A stretch of 64,000 nucleotides of DNA. It comes from Streptomyces sp. 6-11-2 (GTDB lineage: Bacteria > Actinomycetota > Actinomycetes > Streptomycetales > Streptomycetaceae). The notes below the pieces were generated by a model. That model ran no database searches, was not told where the DNA came from, and was given only the letters and a program-made list of their open reading frames with translations. A program made the translations under genes and the position numbers. Location of the stretch: assembly GCF_006540305.1 (NCBI RefSeq), contig NZ_BJOR01000001.1, forward strand, positions 186,001 through 250,000. The letters run 5' to 3'. Positions 56,154-63,376 of the stretch are shown in pieces. How positions within the stretch are numbered: position 1 is the first letter of the stretch; every line of letters begins with the position of its first letter.

Positions 56154-56576
56154 TCACTTGCCGTGCCGGATCTCCACGTGCTTCGCCTCCGCCTTCTCGG
56201 TGCCCAGGCCCACGCTGACGGTCAGCATGCCGTCGGCGTAGTCGGCCTTGACGTCGTCCTCGTCCGCGCCGGGCGGCAGCGACACGCTGCGGCTCATCGC
56301 GCCGTACCGGATCTCGCTGTGATTCCTCGTGATGTCCTTCTCGGTGCGTTCCGCCTGAACCGTCAGCACGCCGTCGCTGATGAAGACGTCGATGTCCTCG
56401 GGCGACATGCCCGGAAGCTCCGCCCGCATCACGTAGCGGCCCTCCTCCGTGTAGTCCTCGATCCGGACCGTGTACAGGTCACCCATCGTGGGCATCGCGA
56501 ACCGTGCCGGAAGGTTCTCGAACCAGTCAGGGATCTCCGGAAACGCGAACCCCTGCCTGCGTGTCAGTGTGCTCAT
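56154..56576 (-). CDS. Hsp20/alpha-crystallin small heat-shock protein
   Basis: A 140-residue chaperone. The alpha-crystallin domain runs from about residue 38 to 130 (YVMRAELPGMSPEDIDVFISDGVLTVQAERTE, then SEIRYGAMSRSVSLPPGADEDDVKADYADGMLTVSVGL). GGAGG precedes ATG 56576. Hsp20 of this type is a marker of DevR/OsdR dormancy regulons (compare HspX). A box matching the regulon palindrome lies about 95 bases upstream. Confidence 0.93.
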   Translation of the reverse strand: MSTLTRRQGFAFPEIPDWFENLPARFAMPTMGDLYTVRIEDYTEEGRYVMRAELPGMSPEDIDVFISDGVLTVQAERTEKDITRNHSEIRYGAMSRSVSLPPGADEDDVKADYADGMLTVSVGLGTEKAEAKHVEIRHGK

Positions 56577-56670
56577 CGCCGTACCTCCTGAGCTGTTGCC
56601 CCTTCCTGTGGACACCTCCAGTTCAGCGCGCGGAACTCCGTGGCGCTGAGGCCGAACAGCCCATGCAGGG

Positions 56671-56684
56671 GGGTCTGAGGTCCC
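56671..56684. promoter_or_regulatory. DevR/OsdR-like box between hsp20 and NAPRT genes
   Basis: GGGTCTGAGGTCCC fits GGGnCnnnnGnCCC exactly. It stands in the divergent region, 95 bases before the Hsp20 start and 64 bases before the nicotinate phosphoribosyltransferase start. A second, weaker word (AGGCCGAACAGCCC) lies at 56649-56662. Confidence 0.6.
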
Positions 56685-56747
56685 TTTCGTCCACCGCGGT
56701 CGCGGTCAGACTGAAACCAGGGCACCACGACACCGGCGGCGATCACC

Positions 56748-58550
56748 ATGTCCGACGTCACCACCACCGACCTCTACGAAGTGACCATGGCCATGTCCTA
56801 TCTCCGGGAGGACATGTGTGCCCCGGCCACCTTCAGCCTCTTCGTCCGCGACCTTCCGCCCGGTCGGGGCTTCCTGGTCGCCGCGGGCCTGGAGTCCGCG
56901 TTGGACTTCCTGGCCCGCTACCGCACGGAGCAGGAGGACGTCGAAGCGTTCGCGGACGCCCTGCGCCGCCCTGTCCAGGACCTCGAACCGCTCCTCGGCC
57001 TCTCCTTCGAGGGCGACGTGCGCGCGATACCGGAGGGCCATGTGGTCCTCGCCGGTGAGCCGTTGCTGGAGGTGACCGCCCCACTGCCGCAGGCACAGCT
57101 CGTCGAGACGTACCTGCTGAACCAGCTCTGCCACCAGACGGTGGTGGCGTCCAAGGCGGCGCGCTGTGTACTGGCCGCGGCCGGCAGGCCGGTCATCGAC
57201 TTCTCGCTGCGCCGCACTCACGGCCCATGGGCCGGGCTGCAGGCCGCCCGGCTGGGCGCCCTGGTGGGCTTCGCCGGCACAAGCGATGTCGCCGCTGCCG
57301 CCTCCTTGGGCATCCCGGCCTCGGGCACCATGGCTCACTCCTACATCGAGGCCTTTCCCGGCGAGGACGAGGCGTTCCACGCCTTCGCGCACTGCCACCC
57401 CGGTCCGGTCACCTTCCTCGTCGACACCTACGACACCGAGCAGGGCGTGCGCGTCGCCGCCCGGGTCCTCACCGATCTCCGGCGCGGCCCCGGCTGCGCG
57501 ATCCGCCTGGACAGCGGCGACCTCGACGCACTCTCGCGGCGGGCGCGCGCCCTTTTGGACGCCGCCGGGCTGGCCGACGTACGGATCGTGGCCAGCGGCG
57601 GACTCGACGAGTACGGAGTGGACCGGCTCGTACGCGCCGGCGCCCCGATCGATGTGTACGCGGTGGGCACGCGTGTGGGCGTGGCGGCGGACGCCCCGTA
57701 TCTGGACGCTGCGTACAAGCTCGTCGAGTACGACGGCCACCCGGTCATGAAGCTGTCCTCGGCGAAAGTCACGGCCCCGGGCCGCAAGCAGGTCTTCCGC
57801 CGCGCCGGACGGCCCGACGTCATCGCCCTGGCGCTGGAAGAACCGCCGGACTCCGCACAGCCGCTGCTGCGCACGGTCATGCGGGGTGGGCGTCGGACGT
57901 GGTCGCCGGACCGCTGGCAGGACGCGCGCAGGCGATTCCGCGAGGACATCGCCGTTCTGCCCGGATCGGCACGCCGGATCAAGGACCCCGAGCCGGTCCC
58001 ACCGGTCCGGTCCCAGGCCCTTGAAGAGCTGACCGCCTCGGTGCGAGCCGATATCGAAGCCCGCCTGGGCGCGGGGCGTCGCGCCGCGCCCCCGGACACG
58101 GCGGTGCCCCACCCCTCCGCGCGCGGTGACAGCCACGTACGGCGGAGGGCCGACAGGCGCGTCGCGGGGACCAATGGCCCCTGGCAGGTCGCACCTCCCA
58201 GGGCCTTCCATGGAATTGGCGGCACCTCTCCGCGCCACCGCAGGGAGGAGGCGAGGGCGATGTCCGCTCCCGCACCAGCGAAGAACAACGACCGGTCCGT
58301 ACGGAGTACCGGCTCCGAAGCCGGCGGCACCTGGATGCGCGCCCGCGTCGGCGACGAGATCGTCGTACGCGGAACCGCAGGCGGGGTCATCGCCCGAGAC
58401 GGGGAGATCGTCGGTCTCCGCCATCCGGACGGCGTCCCGCCCTACGACGTGCGCTGGGCCGACAGCGGACGGGTGACCCTGTACTTCCCCGGCCCTGACG
58501 CGTACATCAGGCATGTGGTGACCGGAGGCGACCATGTCCCGGCCCGGTGA
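56748..58550 (+). CDS. pncB: Nicotinate phosphoribosyltransferase, frame open into a DUF1918 domain
   Basis: Residues 1 to about 440 are a full NAPRTase: TTDLYEVTMAMSYL, FSLRRTHG with the phospho-His, FAGTSDVAAAASLGIPASGTMAHSYIEAF, CAIRLDSGDLDAL and YAVGTRVGVAADAPYLDAAYKLVE. It makes nicotinate mononucleotide for NAD salvage. The frame then has no stop through 58550 and runs via a low-complexity stretch (about 447-504) into a DUF1918 domain. The connecting stretch looks like former intergenic DNA, so a lost stop codon is suspected. Both the long form and separate translation of the DUF1918 part are possible. Confidence 0.85.
   Translation: MSDVTTTDLYEVTMAMSYLREDMCAPATFSLFVRDLPPGRGFLVAAGLESALDFLARYRTEQEDVEAFADALRRPVQDLEPLLGLSFEGDVRAIPEGHVVLAGEPLLEVTAPLPQAQLVETYLLNQLCHQTVVASKAARCVLAAAGRPVIDFSLRRTHGPWAGLQAARLGALVGFAGTSDVAAAASLGIPASGTMAHSYIEAFPGEDEAFHAFAHCHPGPVTFLVDTYDTEQGVRVAARVLTDLRRGPGCAIRLDSGDLDALSRRARALLDAAGLADVRIVASGGLDEYGVDRLVRAGAPIDVYAVGTRVGVAADAPYLDAAYKLVEYDGHPVMKLSSAKVTAPGRKQVFRRAGRPDVIALALEEPPDSAQPLLRTVMRGGRRTWSPDRWQDARRRFREDIAVLPGSARRIKDPEPVPPVRSQALEELTASVRADIEARLGAGRRAAPPDTAVPHPSARGDSHVRRRADRRVAGTNGPWQVAPPRAFHGIGGTSPRHRREEARAMSAPAPAKNNDRSVRSTGSEAGGTWMRARVGDEIVVRGTAGGVIARDGEIVGLRHPDGVPPYDVRWADSGRVTLYFPGPDAYIRHVVTGGDHVPAR
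58166..58181. promoter_or_regulatory. DevR/OsdR-like box before the DUF1918 unit
   Basis: GGGGACCAATGGCCCC contains GGGACCAATGGCCC, an exact match to GGGnCnnnnGnCCC with the GGGAC arm of the mycobacterial DevR box. It lies 79 bases before ATG 58260, inside the open frame that links NAPRTase to DUF1918, and suggests a separate promoter there. Confidence 0.65.
58260..58550 (+). CDS. DUF1918 protein (internal start in the NAPRTase frame)
   Basis: A 96-residue protein starting at ATG 58260, preceded by GGGAGGAGG. The core MRARVGDEIVVRGTAGG, REGEI-like DGEIVGLRHPDGVPPYDVRW and TLYFPGPDAYI is the DUF1918 SH3-like fold common in actinobacterial stress operons. It is in frame with the NAPRTase gene. 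The ribosome site, a regulon box upstream and the overlap with the next gene indicate it is at least also made alone. Confidence 0.7.
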   Translation: MSAPAPAKNNDRSVRSTGSEAGGTWMRARVGDEIVVRGTAGGVIARDGEIVGLRHPDGVPPYDVRWADSGRVTLYFPGPDAYIRHVVTGGDHVPAR

Positions 58551-59412
58551 CCGCCGCCCGATCGTGGTGGGCGTCGCTCCTGATCCGGCCCACCGGATGG
58601 CAGTGGCCTGGGCCGCCGACGAGGCCGCCCGCCGGCGGCTGCCGTTGCGCCCGGTCCACGTCGAGGGCGTGCCGACCAGGGGCTACCGGAAACCGGACGT
58701 CCCGCCGTCGTGGGAGGAATGGAACGAGGCGCTGCACAAGGCCGGGAAGCAGGTGCTCGAGGAGGTCACGGACTTCGTCGTGGCCCGGCACCCGCAGCTC
58801 GAGGTGGACGCCCTGCTCGCGGAGGGCGACCCGGTGTGGGTGCTGTGCGAGCAGAGCCGCGACGCCACCGCCGTCGTGCTGGGATCACAGCACCTGAGCC
58901 GGAGGCAGGAGGCGTTCGGCTCCGCGTCGGTCGCCCTCCCGGTGATGGCCCATACGCACTGTCCCCTGGTGGTCGTCCCCGAGCCGGAACACATCACCCA
59001 GGACCCCGCGTACTACGTCGTCGGCGTCGACGGCAGCGAACACTCCGCTGCCGCGGTCGATATGGCGTTCGAGGAGGCGGCCTTGCGCGGCGCCGAGCTG
59101 CGAGCCGTTTTCGTCTGGGAGCCGGGGCCACTCAGGCTCTTCGACACGGACGAGCCGCAGCAGGAGTGCCGTCGGCTGCTCTCCGAGATCGCGGCGGGCC
59201 GCCACGCCCGCTTCCCCGAGGTGGACCTGCGCCACGAAGTGGTCGTCGGGCATCCCGTCCAGGTGCTCACGGATGCCTCGGCGCATGCACTGGGCCTGGT
59301 GGTGGGGACCCGAGGCCGGGGAGGATTCACCGGCATGCTGCTGGGCTCGGTCAGCCAAGGCGTGCTGCACCACGCCGGCTGCCCTGTCATCGCCGTCCCG
59401 ACACACGGGTGA
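58534..59412 (+). CDS. Universal stress protein with two Usp domains
   Basis: A 292-residue protein of two UspA folds. The first (IVVGVAPDPAHRMAVAWAADEA) lacks a clear ATP-binding G motif (VVLGSQHLSRRQEAFGSAS), while the second (YVVGVDGSEHSAAAVDMAFEEA) has GTRGRGGFTGMLLGSVSQGV, the G-2x-G-9x-G-S ATP motif. GGAGG precedes ATG 58534, which lies 17 bases inside the DUF1918 end. Tandem Usp proteins are typical of dormancy regulons. Confidence 0.92.
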   Translation: MSRPGDRRPIVVGVAPDPAHRMAVAWAADEAARRRLPLRPVHVEGVPTRGYRKPDVPPSWEEWNEALHKAGKQVLEEVTDFVVARHPQLEVDALLAEGDPVWVLCEQSRDATAVVLGSQHLSRRQEAFGSASVALPVMAHTHCPLVVVPEPEHITQDPAYYVVGVDGSEHSAAAVDMAFEEAALRGAELRAVFVWEPGPLRLFDTDEPQQECRRLLSEIAAGRHARFPEVDLRHEVVVGHPVQVLTDASAHALGLVVGTRGRGGFTGMLLGSVSQGVLHHAGCPVIAVPTHG

Positions 59413-59442
59413 ACGGCCGGGTCGTCACGAAGGGAGACCACC

Positions 59443-60432
59443 GTGACCGCAGAACCTCCCGACGTGAACACCGTCGAGGCACTCGTCGCGGACGCCGCCG
59501 CGGCGCCCTCGCTGCACAACGCGCAGCCCTGGGCCTTCCGCTATCTGCGGGACACCGGCGTCCTGCGTCTGTACGCCGACCCGGAGCGCGCACTCCCGCG
59601 AACGGACCCCGTGAATCGCGGCCTGCGCATGGGGTGCGGCGCCGCGCTCCTCAACCTGCGTGTGGCCGCCGCCGCGGCGGGGCTGGCGCCGGTCGTCCGG
59701 TTGCTGCCCGACCCGGCCCACCAGGACTTCCTCGCCGAGGTGGATCTGTGCGGCACCGGACCCGCCGACGGGGCGCTCGCCCGCCTGGGCCCTGCGATCG
59801 GCCGCCGTCACTCCAGCCGTCTTCCCTTCCGTGACGAAGCACTCCCGGCCGCCGTGCGGGAGAGGCTGTGCGAAGCGGCCCGCGCCGAGGGGGCCGAGCT
59901 GTCGTTCCCCGGTGCCTGGCATGTGCAGGCGATCCTGGAGTTGGTGCGGGATGCCGAGGGCAGGGAAGCACTCACCCCGGAAGTACGCGGGGAGACGGAG
60001 CGCTGGACGCACACGGAGCTGTCCGGTACCGCGGGGGCGGCCGACGGCATTCCCGGTGAGGCGTTCGGTCCTCGCCAACGCGGTACCTCGGCCCCGGTGC
60101 GTGACTTCGCCGCCGGCCGTCCGATGCCCGGGCGAAGCTGGGCGGCCTTCGAGAAGAACCCGAACATCGCCCTGCTGGGTACGGCCCACGATGAGCCTGT
60201 GGACTGGCTCCGCGCCGGTCAGGCACTGGAGCGAGTCCTGCTCCGGGCCACCACGGACGGGCTGGTCGCCTCGGTCACCTCCCAGCCCCTGGAGTGGCCG
60301 GAGATCCGGTGGGCCGTCCGCGATCCTGTCTCGGCCATGGCCCACGTCCAGATGGTGATCCGGCTCGGCTACGGCCCCGAAGGCCACGCGAGCCCACGGC
60401 GGTCGGTGGCCGATCTGCTCGACGTCCTCTGA
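59443..60432 (+). CDS. Acg-type nitroreductase-family protein
   Basis: A 329-residue protein with two half-nitroreductase folds: LVADAAAAPSLHNAQPWAFRY at the N-terminus (FMN phosphate region), RRHSSRLPFRDEALP in the middle and AGQALERVLLRATTDGLVASVTSQPLEWPE near the end. This is the pattern of M. tuberculosis Acg (Rv2032), a DosR-regulated protein that binds FMN but lacks classic nitroreductase activity. AGGGAG precedes the GTG start. It lies 30 bases after the Usp gene. Confidence 0.88.
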   Translation: MTAEPPDVNTVEALVADAAAAPSLHNAQPWAFRYLRDTGVLRLYADPERALPRTDPVNRGLRMGCGAALLNLRVAAAAAGLAPVVRLLPDPAHQDFLAEVDLCGTGPADGALARLGPAIGRRHSSRLPFRDEALPAAVRERLCEAARAEGAELSFPGAWHVQAILELVRDAEGREALTPEVRGETERWTHTELSGTAGAADGIPGEAFGPRQRGTSAPVRDFAAGRPMPGRSWAAFEKNPNIALLGTAHDEPVDWLRAGQALERVLLRATTDGLVASVTSQPLEWPEIRWAVRDPVSAMAHVQMVIRLGYGPEGHASPRRSVADLLDVL

Positions 60433-60457
60433 CGGACCGATCGGAGCGTGCAGTCGC

Positions 60458-60916
60458 ATGAAGGTTTCCGAGGTGATGACTGCTCCGGCGGTGTGCGTAC
60501 CGCCGCACGTCTCCCTGGTCGAGGTGTCCCGACGGATGGCCGAGTGCGCCGTCGGCTCTGTCCTCGTGGTCGAGGACGGAGCGCTGCGCGGCATAGTCAC
60601 CGACCGCGACCTGGCCGTACGGGGCATGGGCGGCGGCCTGGGCACGGAGGCCCGCGTGGAGGCGGTCATGTCACCACGCGTGGCCACGATCGAAGCCGCC
60701 GACGACCTCCAGTTGGCCTACCGTTCCTTCCGTCGCACGGGGGTCCGCCGGCTTCCGGTGCTGGATGCGGGTCGGGTGGTCGGCGTGCTGACCATCGACG
60801 ACCTGTTTCTCGAGGTCTTCCGGCGGCTCGGCGACCTGCTGGGTCCGGTCGCCTGGAGCGTCCTGCAGGAGCCGCCCGGACCTCCCTCGGAAGCTGCGTC
60901 CCCGCACGAGCCCTGA
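60458..60916 (+). CDS. CBS-pair protein
   Basis: A 152-residue protein made of two CBS domains: VMTAPAVCVPPHVSLVEVSRRMAECAVGSVLVVEDGALRGIVTDRDLAVRG and VMSPRVATIEAADDLQLAYRSFRRTGVRRLPVLDAGRVVGVLTIDDL, like hypoxic-response protein 1. It follows the Acg-type gene by 25 bases and closes the DUF1918-Usp-Acg-CBS unit. Confidence 0.9.
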   Translation: MKVSEVMTAPAVCVPPHVSLVEVSRRMAECAVGSVLVVEDGALRGIVTDRDLAVRGMGGGLGTEARVEAVMSPRVATIEAADDLQLAYRSFRRTGVRRLPVLDAGRVVGVLTIDDLFLEVFRRLGDLLGPVAWSVLQEPPGPPSEAASPHEP

Positions 60917-61341
60917 CTTCGCGGGTCTCCGCGAGGCGGCCGACCGACGGGCCTCACGGTCCGATCCGTCGACGCCGACCACCGGAGGAAGTGTCATTGT
61001 CCGCACCGCCTTTCATGGAGCCATCACGGCGTGCGGCCGAGGGGCGAACTCCGCCGTTGCACCCCGTGGCCGCCGTCACGAGGGGCGATTCGGCCCGCGC
61101 CGGAAGACCATCGGCCCCTGAGGTGCCAGTCACTGGCCCACGTCGGCCGGCGGTCCAAACGGCCAAGGCATCGCACCGGCTCCCTTCGCCAGTGTCGGAT
61201 TTCCCGCCGAGACGTACCGCCGGACTTCGGTGGGCGAACCCGAGTCGAACTCGAACTCGGGCTTGAGAGGGGACGCGACTGATCGAACGGCAAACGGCCC
61301 TGCCGCCGAAGGGCAGGCCGAGCAACCGCCCGAGTGAAAGG
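60917..61341. other. Intergenic region with a hairpin
   Basis: About 425 bases between convergent genes without a credible coding frame. AAGACCATCGGCCC at 61104-61117 is a weak DevR/OsdR-like word. The hairpin at 61239-61261 is listed separately. Confidence 0.5.
61239..61261. terminator. Possible terminator hairpin
   Basis: CCCGAGT pairs with ACTCGGG over a 9-base loop that is itself partly self-complementary. It lies 80 bases beyond the stop of the minus-strand HTH/PNPOx gene and could serve that gene and the convergent CBS unit. Confidence 0.45.
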
Positions 61342-62001
61342 TCAAAGGCCGTGGATCCGGCGGCCGCTGATCTCTGCCGGAACGACGCGGATCCACAGGT
61401 TGCGGACACCGCCGGCCCACGGCTCGCTGACGGGCTGCTCAGCGAGGCGTTGGACGGCTTCAGGATCGGTGACGTGTTCGGCGGTGCCGGCGAGCAGGAC
61501 GCTCCAGCCGACGCTCCGGCTCTCGTCGACGTGATCGACCTGGAAGGAGACCTCGCCGCCGGGTTCGGCCACCGCGGCGCCTCGGGGATCCGTGCGGTAA
61601 ACGACCGTCATGCCGTCAACAATGTAGTTGACCGGGAAGACGCCGGGCCCCGGATGCGCGGGCAACGCGATGCGCCCGATCCCTTGGGTGCCGAGCCGCT
61701 CCCAGCATTCCTTGGTCGTGAGTTTCATGAGCACAGGGTGCTGTGCCGCTCCGCCCTGGCCTGCGGGCGCGTCGCTTCGGCCTTCGAGCAACTCCTGGTG
61801 GGTCATACCGAGCGCGGCGGCGACCCGCAGGAAGCCACCGGGGTCGAAATCGGCCCCGGACGCGATCAGGTGCCGGAAGTAGCGCGGCGACATGCCTGCC
61901 TGACCCGCCAACTCCTCCTCCGTGAGACCGAGCTGCGCAAGTCGCACCTCAATGCGACGCATGAGATCACGGTCAGCCCGACCTGCGGTGTCCTCATTCA
62001 C
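61342..62001 (-). CDS. HTH (Xre-like) plus pyridoxamine-phosphate-oxidase-fold protein
   Basis: A 219-residue two-domain protein. Residues about 13-70 are a helix-turn-helix of the Xre type (VRLAQLGLTEEELAGQAGMSPRYFRHLIASG), and residues 90-215 are a split-barrel flavin-binding fold (LGTQGIGRIALPAHPGPGVFPVNYIVDGMTVVYRT, VSFQVDHVDESRSVGWSVLLAGTAEHV). Related fusions occur in Streptomyces and are linked to stress regulons. The start is GTG 62001 with GAGGAG in front. It may be a flavin- or F420-sensing regulator; this is inference. Confidence 0.87.
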   Translation of the reverse strand: MNEDTAGRADRDLMRRIEVRLAQLGLTEEELAGQAGMSPRYFRHLIASGADFDPGGFLRVAAALGMTHQELLEGRSDAPAGQGGAAQHPVLMKLTTKECWERLGTQGIGRIALPAHPGPGVFPVNYIVDGMTVVYRTDPRGAAVAEPGGEVSFQVDHVDESRSVGWSVLLAGTAEHVTDPEAVQRLAEQPVSEPWAGGVRNLWIRVVPAEISGRRIHGL

Positions 62002-62465
62002 GATCTCCTCCCCGAAGCGATGGGGCAGTGAATCTCGTGGTCATTGACTCGGGTCTGGGGTGTCCCTTCCAGCGATGATCCTGATATTCAAGGATATCTT
62101 CTCGTCGTCCTCGTCAACGAGCCGCCCTGTCGCCGGGCGCCCTTGGTAGTCACGCTGTTGAGGCTGACCGCGTCGCGCGGGAGGTGTGGCCCGACCACCC
62201 AACGCGGCCAGATCGGCGTTGAGCCGGACGACGTTGACCCTGTCCTGACCCAGGAAACCCAGCTGGCGGCCACTGACGTGCGCAGCGACAGGCTTGCGGA
62301 CCGCGACCGGGTGGTGGCCTCGCGACAAGCCCCAAATCCTGCCGTTCGGTGACATCATGAGTAATGAACTCCGCATCATGACGATCGTCCGACCGGACGA
62401 CACCTGCCCTGTCAGCCTGACCTACGGCCCGCGCTGAGGGAAGCGTCCTACCCGGGGGAACTGGG
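62002..62465. other. Gene-poor stretch
   Basis: About 460 bases. The open frames here on both strands lack ribosome sites and recognisable motifs. Base composition is less GC-rich than in the neighbours. No gene, repeat or terminator could be supported. Confidence 0.45.
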
Positions 62466-62933
62466 TCATACGGGTCCGCCGGACTGCCCTCCTCGCGATT
62501 CCGGGCGCACGACGACAACCGGGCACCTGGCGTGCGCAGTGACGTGCCGGCTGACGGACCCCAGCAGAGCTCGGGCGAACCCGCCGCGCCCCCTGCTGCC
62601 CACCACCAACACCTCGGCCCCCTCGGCGGCCGTCAGAAGCACCTCGACGGTGTTACCACGGACCACAAGCGCCCTGACCGAGGCGGCTTCCTCGGCTCCC
62701 AGCACCTCGCTCAGCTCCTGGCTCAGCCATTGCCGGGCGACGGCCTCGTCGAAATCGGCGTCCACGGCCAGAGCCGCCCAGCCGTACGCGCCGGGCAGAT
62801 CCCACGCCGCCACCACGTCCACGGTTCCGCCGATCAGTCCGGCGTACCGCACGGCCCAGCGCAGCGCCGCGTGCGAGGACGGCGAACCGTCGACGCCGAC
62901 CACGACGCGCGGCCTGGAAGTGTCCGTGCCCAT
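62466..62933 (-). CDS. Universal stress protein, single domain
   Basis: A 155-residue UspA-fold protein: VVVGVDGSPSSHAALRWAVRYA at the N-terminus and VGSRGRGGFARALLGSVSRHVTAHARCPVVVV at the end, including the G-2x-G-9x-G-S ATP-binding motif. ATG 62933 is chosen because GGAGAGG precedes it and family sequence begins there. A DevR/OsdR-like box lies 127 bases upstream. Confidence 0.92.
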   Translation of the reverse strand: MGTDTSRPRVVVGVDGSPSSHAALRWAVRYAGLIGGTVDVVAAWDLPGAYGWAALAVDADFDEAVARQWLSQELSEVLGAEEAASVRALVVRGNTVEVLLTAAEGAEVLVVGSRGRGGFARALLGSVSRHVTAHARCPVVVVRPESRGGQSGGPV

Positions 62934-63059
62934 ACGTCTCACCTCTCCTGCGGGCCTCTCGCCGGCCACGCCGAATGCCCTCCTTCACCTCCACGCTGCG
63001 CGACTCCGTGGTGGCGCGCCAGGGAAGGACAGCCGAGTGGGCCGTGTGAGCCGTTCAGT

Positions 63060-63073
63060 GAGCCGATCGGCCC
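63060..63073. promoter_or_regulatory. DevR/OsdR-like box before Usp and the kdpD unit
   Basis: GAGCCGATCGGCCC is identical, including the following T, to the box before the V-ATPase operon. It sits between the divergent Usp gene (127 bases) and a 47-residue frame that leads into kdpD (113 bases). Confidence 0.65.
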
Positions 63074-63185
63074 TTGGCACGCCACGACGAGTCGGAAGAC
63101 TGCAGAAAATAGGCGTCGAACAGTCCGAACGAGCCGATGCTTCACCGGGCGAACGACACGACAGACGGGCGAGGAAGGCACCGCC

Positions 63186-63329
63186 ATGACGGTCGACTCC
63201 CCCGCGGTGATCGCTGCGCACGCGGGCGCAGGCCCGGTCTCGCCGTATGAGTGGTTGTTCTGCCGTCCCCGGCGCCAGGCCCAGTGCGGCGGCGACGCGC
63301 GGCGTGCCGTTGCTCCGGGTACATCATGA
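63186..63329 (+). CDS. Small protein of 47 residues upstream of kdpD
   Basis: No family is recognised. A gene is supported by GAGGAAGG before the ATG, a regulon box 113 bases upstream, and an ATGA overlap of its stop with an in-frame ATG of the kdpD frame. The sequence (SPAVIAAHAGAGPVSPYEWLFCRPRR) has two Cys and a basic middle. It may be a leader that couples kdpD translation, or a small protein of the stress regulon. Confidence 0.45.
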   Translation: MTVDSPAVIAAHAGAGPVSPYEWLFCRPRRQAQCGGDARRAVAPGTS

Positions 63330-63376
63330 AGGGAGGTACGCGGCGAACAGTGCGACGAGCCGGCGGGAGCTCGGGG

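Noticed and set aside
60433..60446. GGACCGATCGGAGC as a DevR/OsdR box before the CBS gene
   Set aside because: It lacks the GGG and CCC arms, and the gene lies inside an operon with a better box upstream.
61231..61262. tRNA-like T-arm sequence (GAACCCGAGTCGAACTC)
   Set aside because: No acceptor, D-arm or anticodon arm could be assembled around it. It is read as a simple hairpin.
62041..62403. Overlapping frames of about 100-120 codons on both strands
   Set aside because: No ribosome site, no motif and mixed composition; probably chance frames in a gene-poor stretch.
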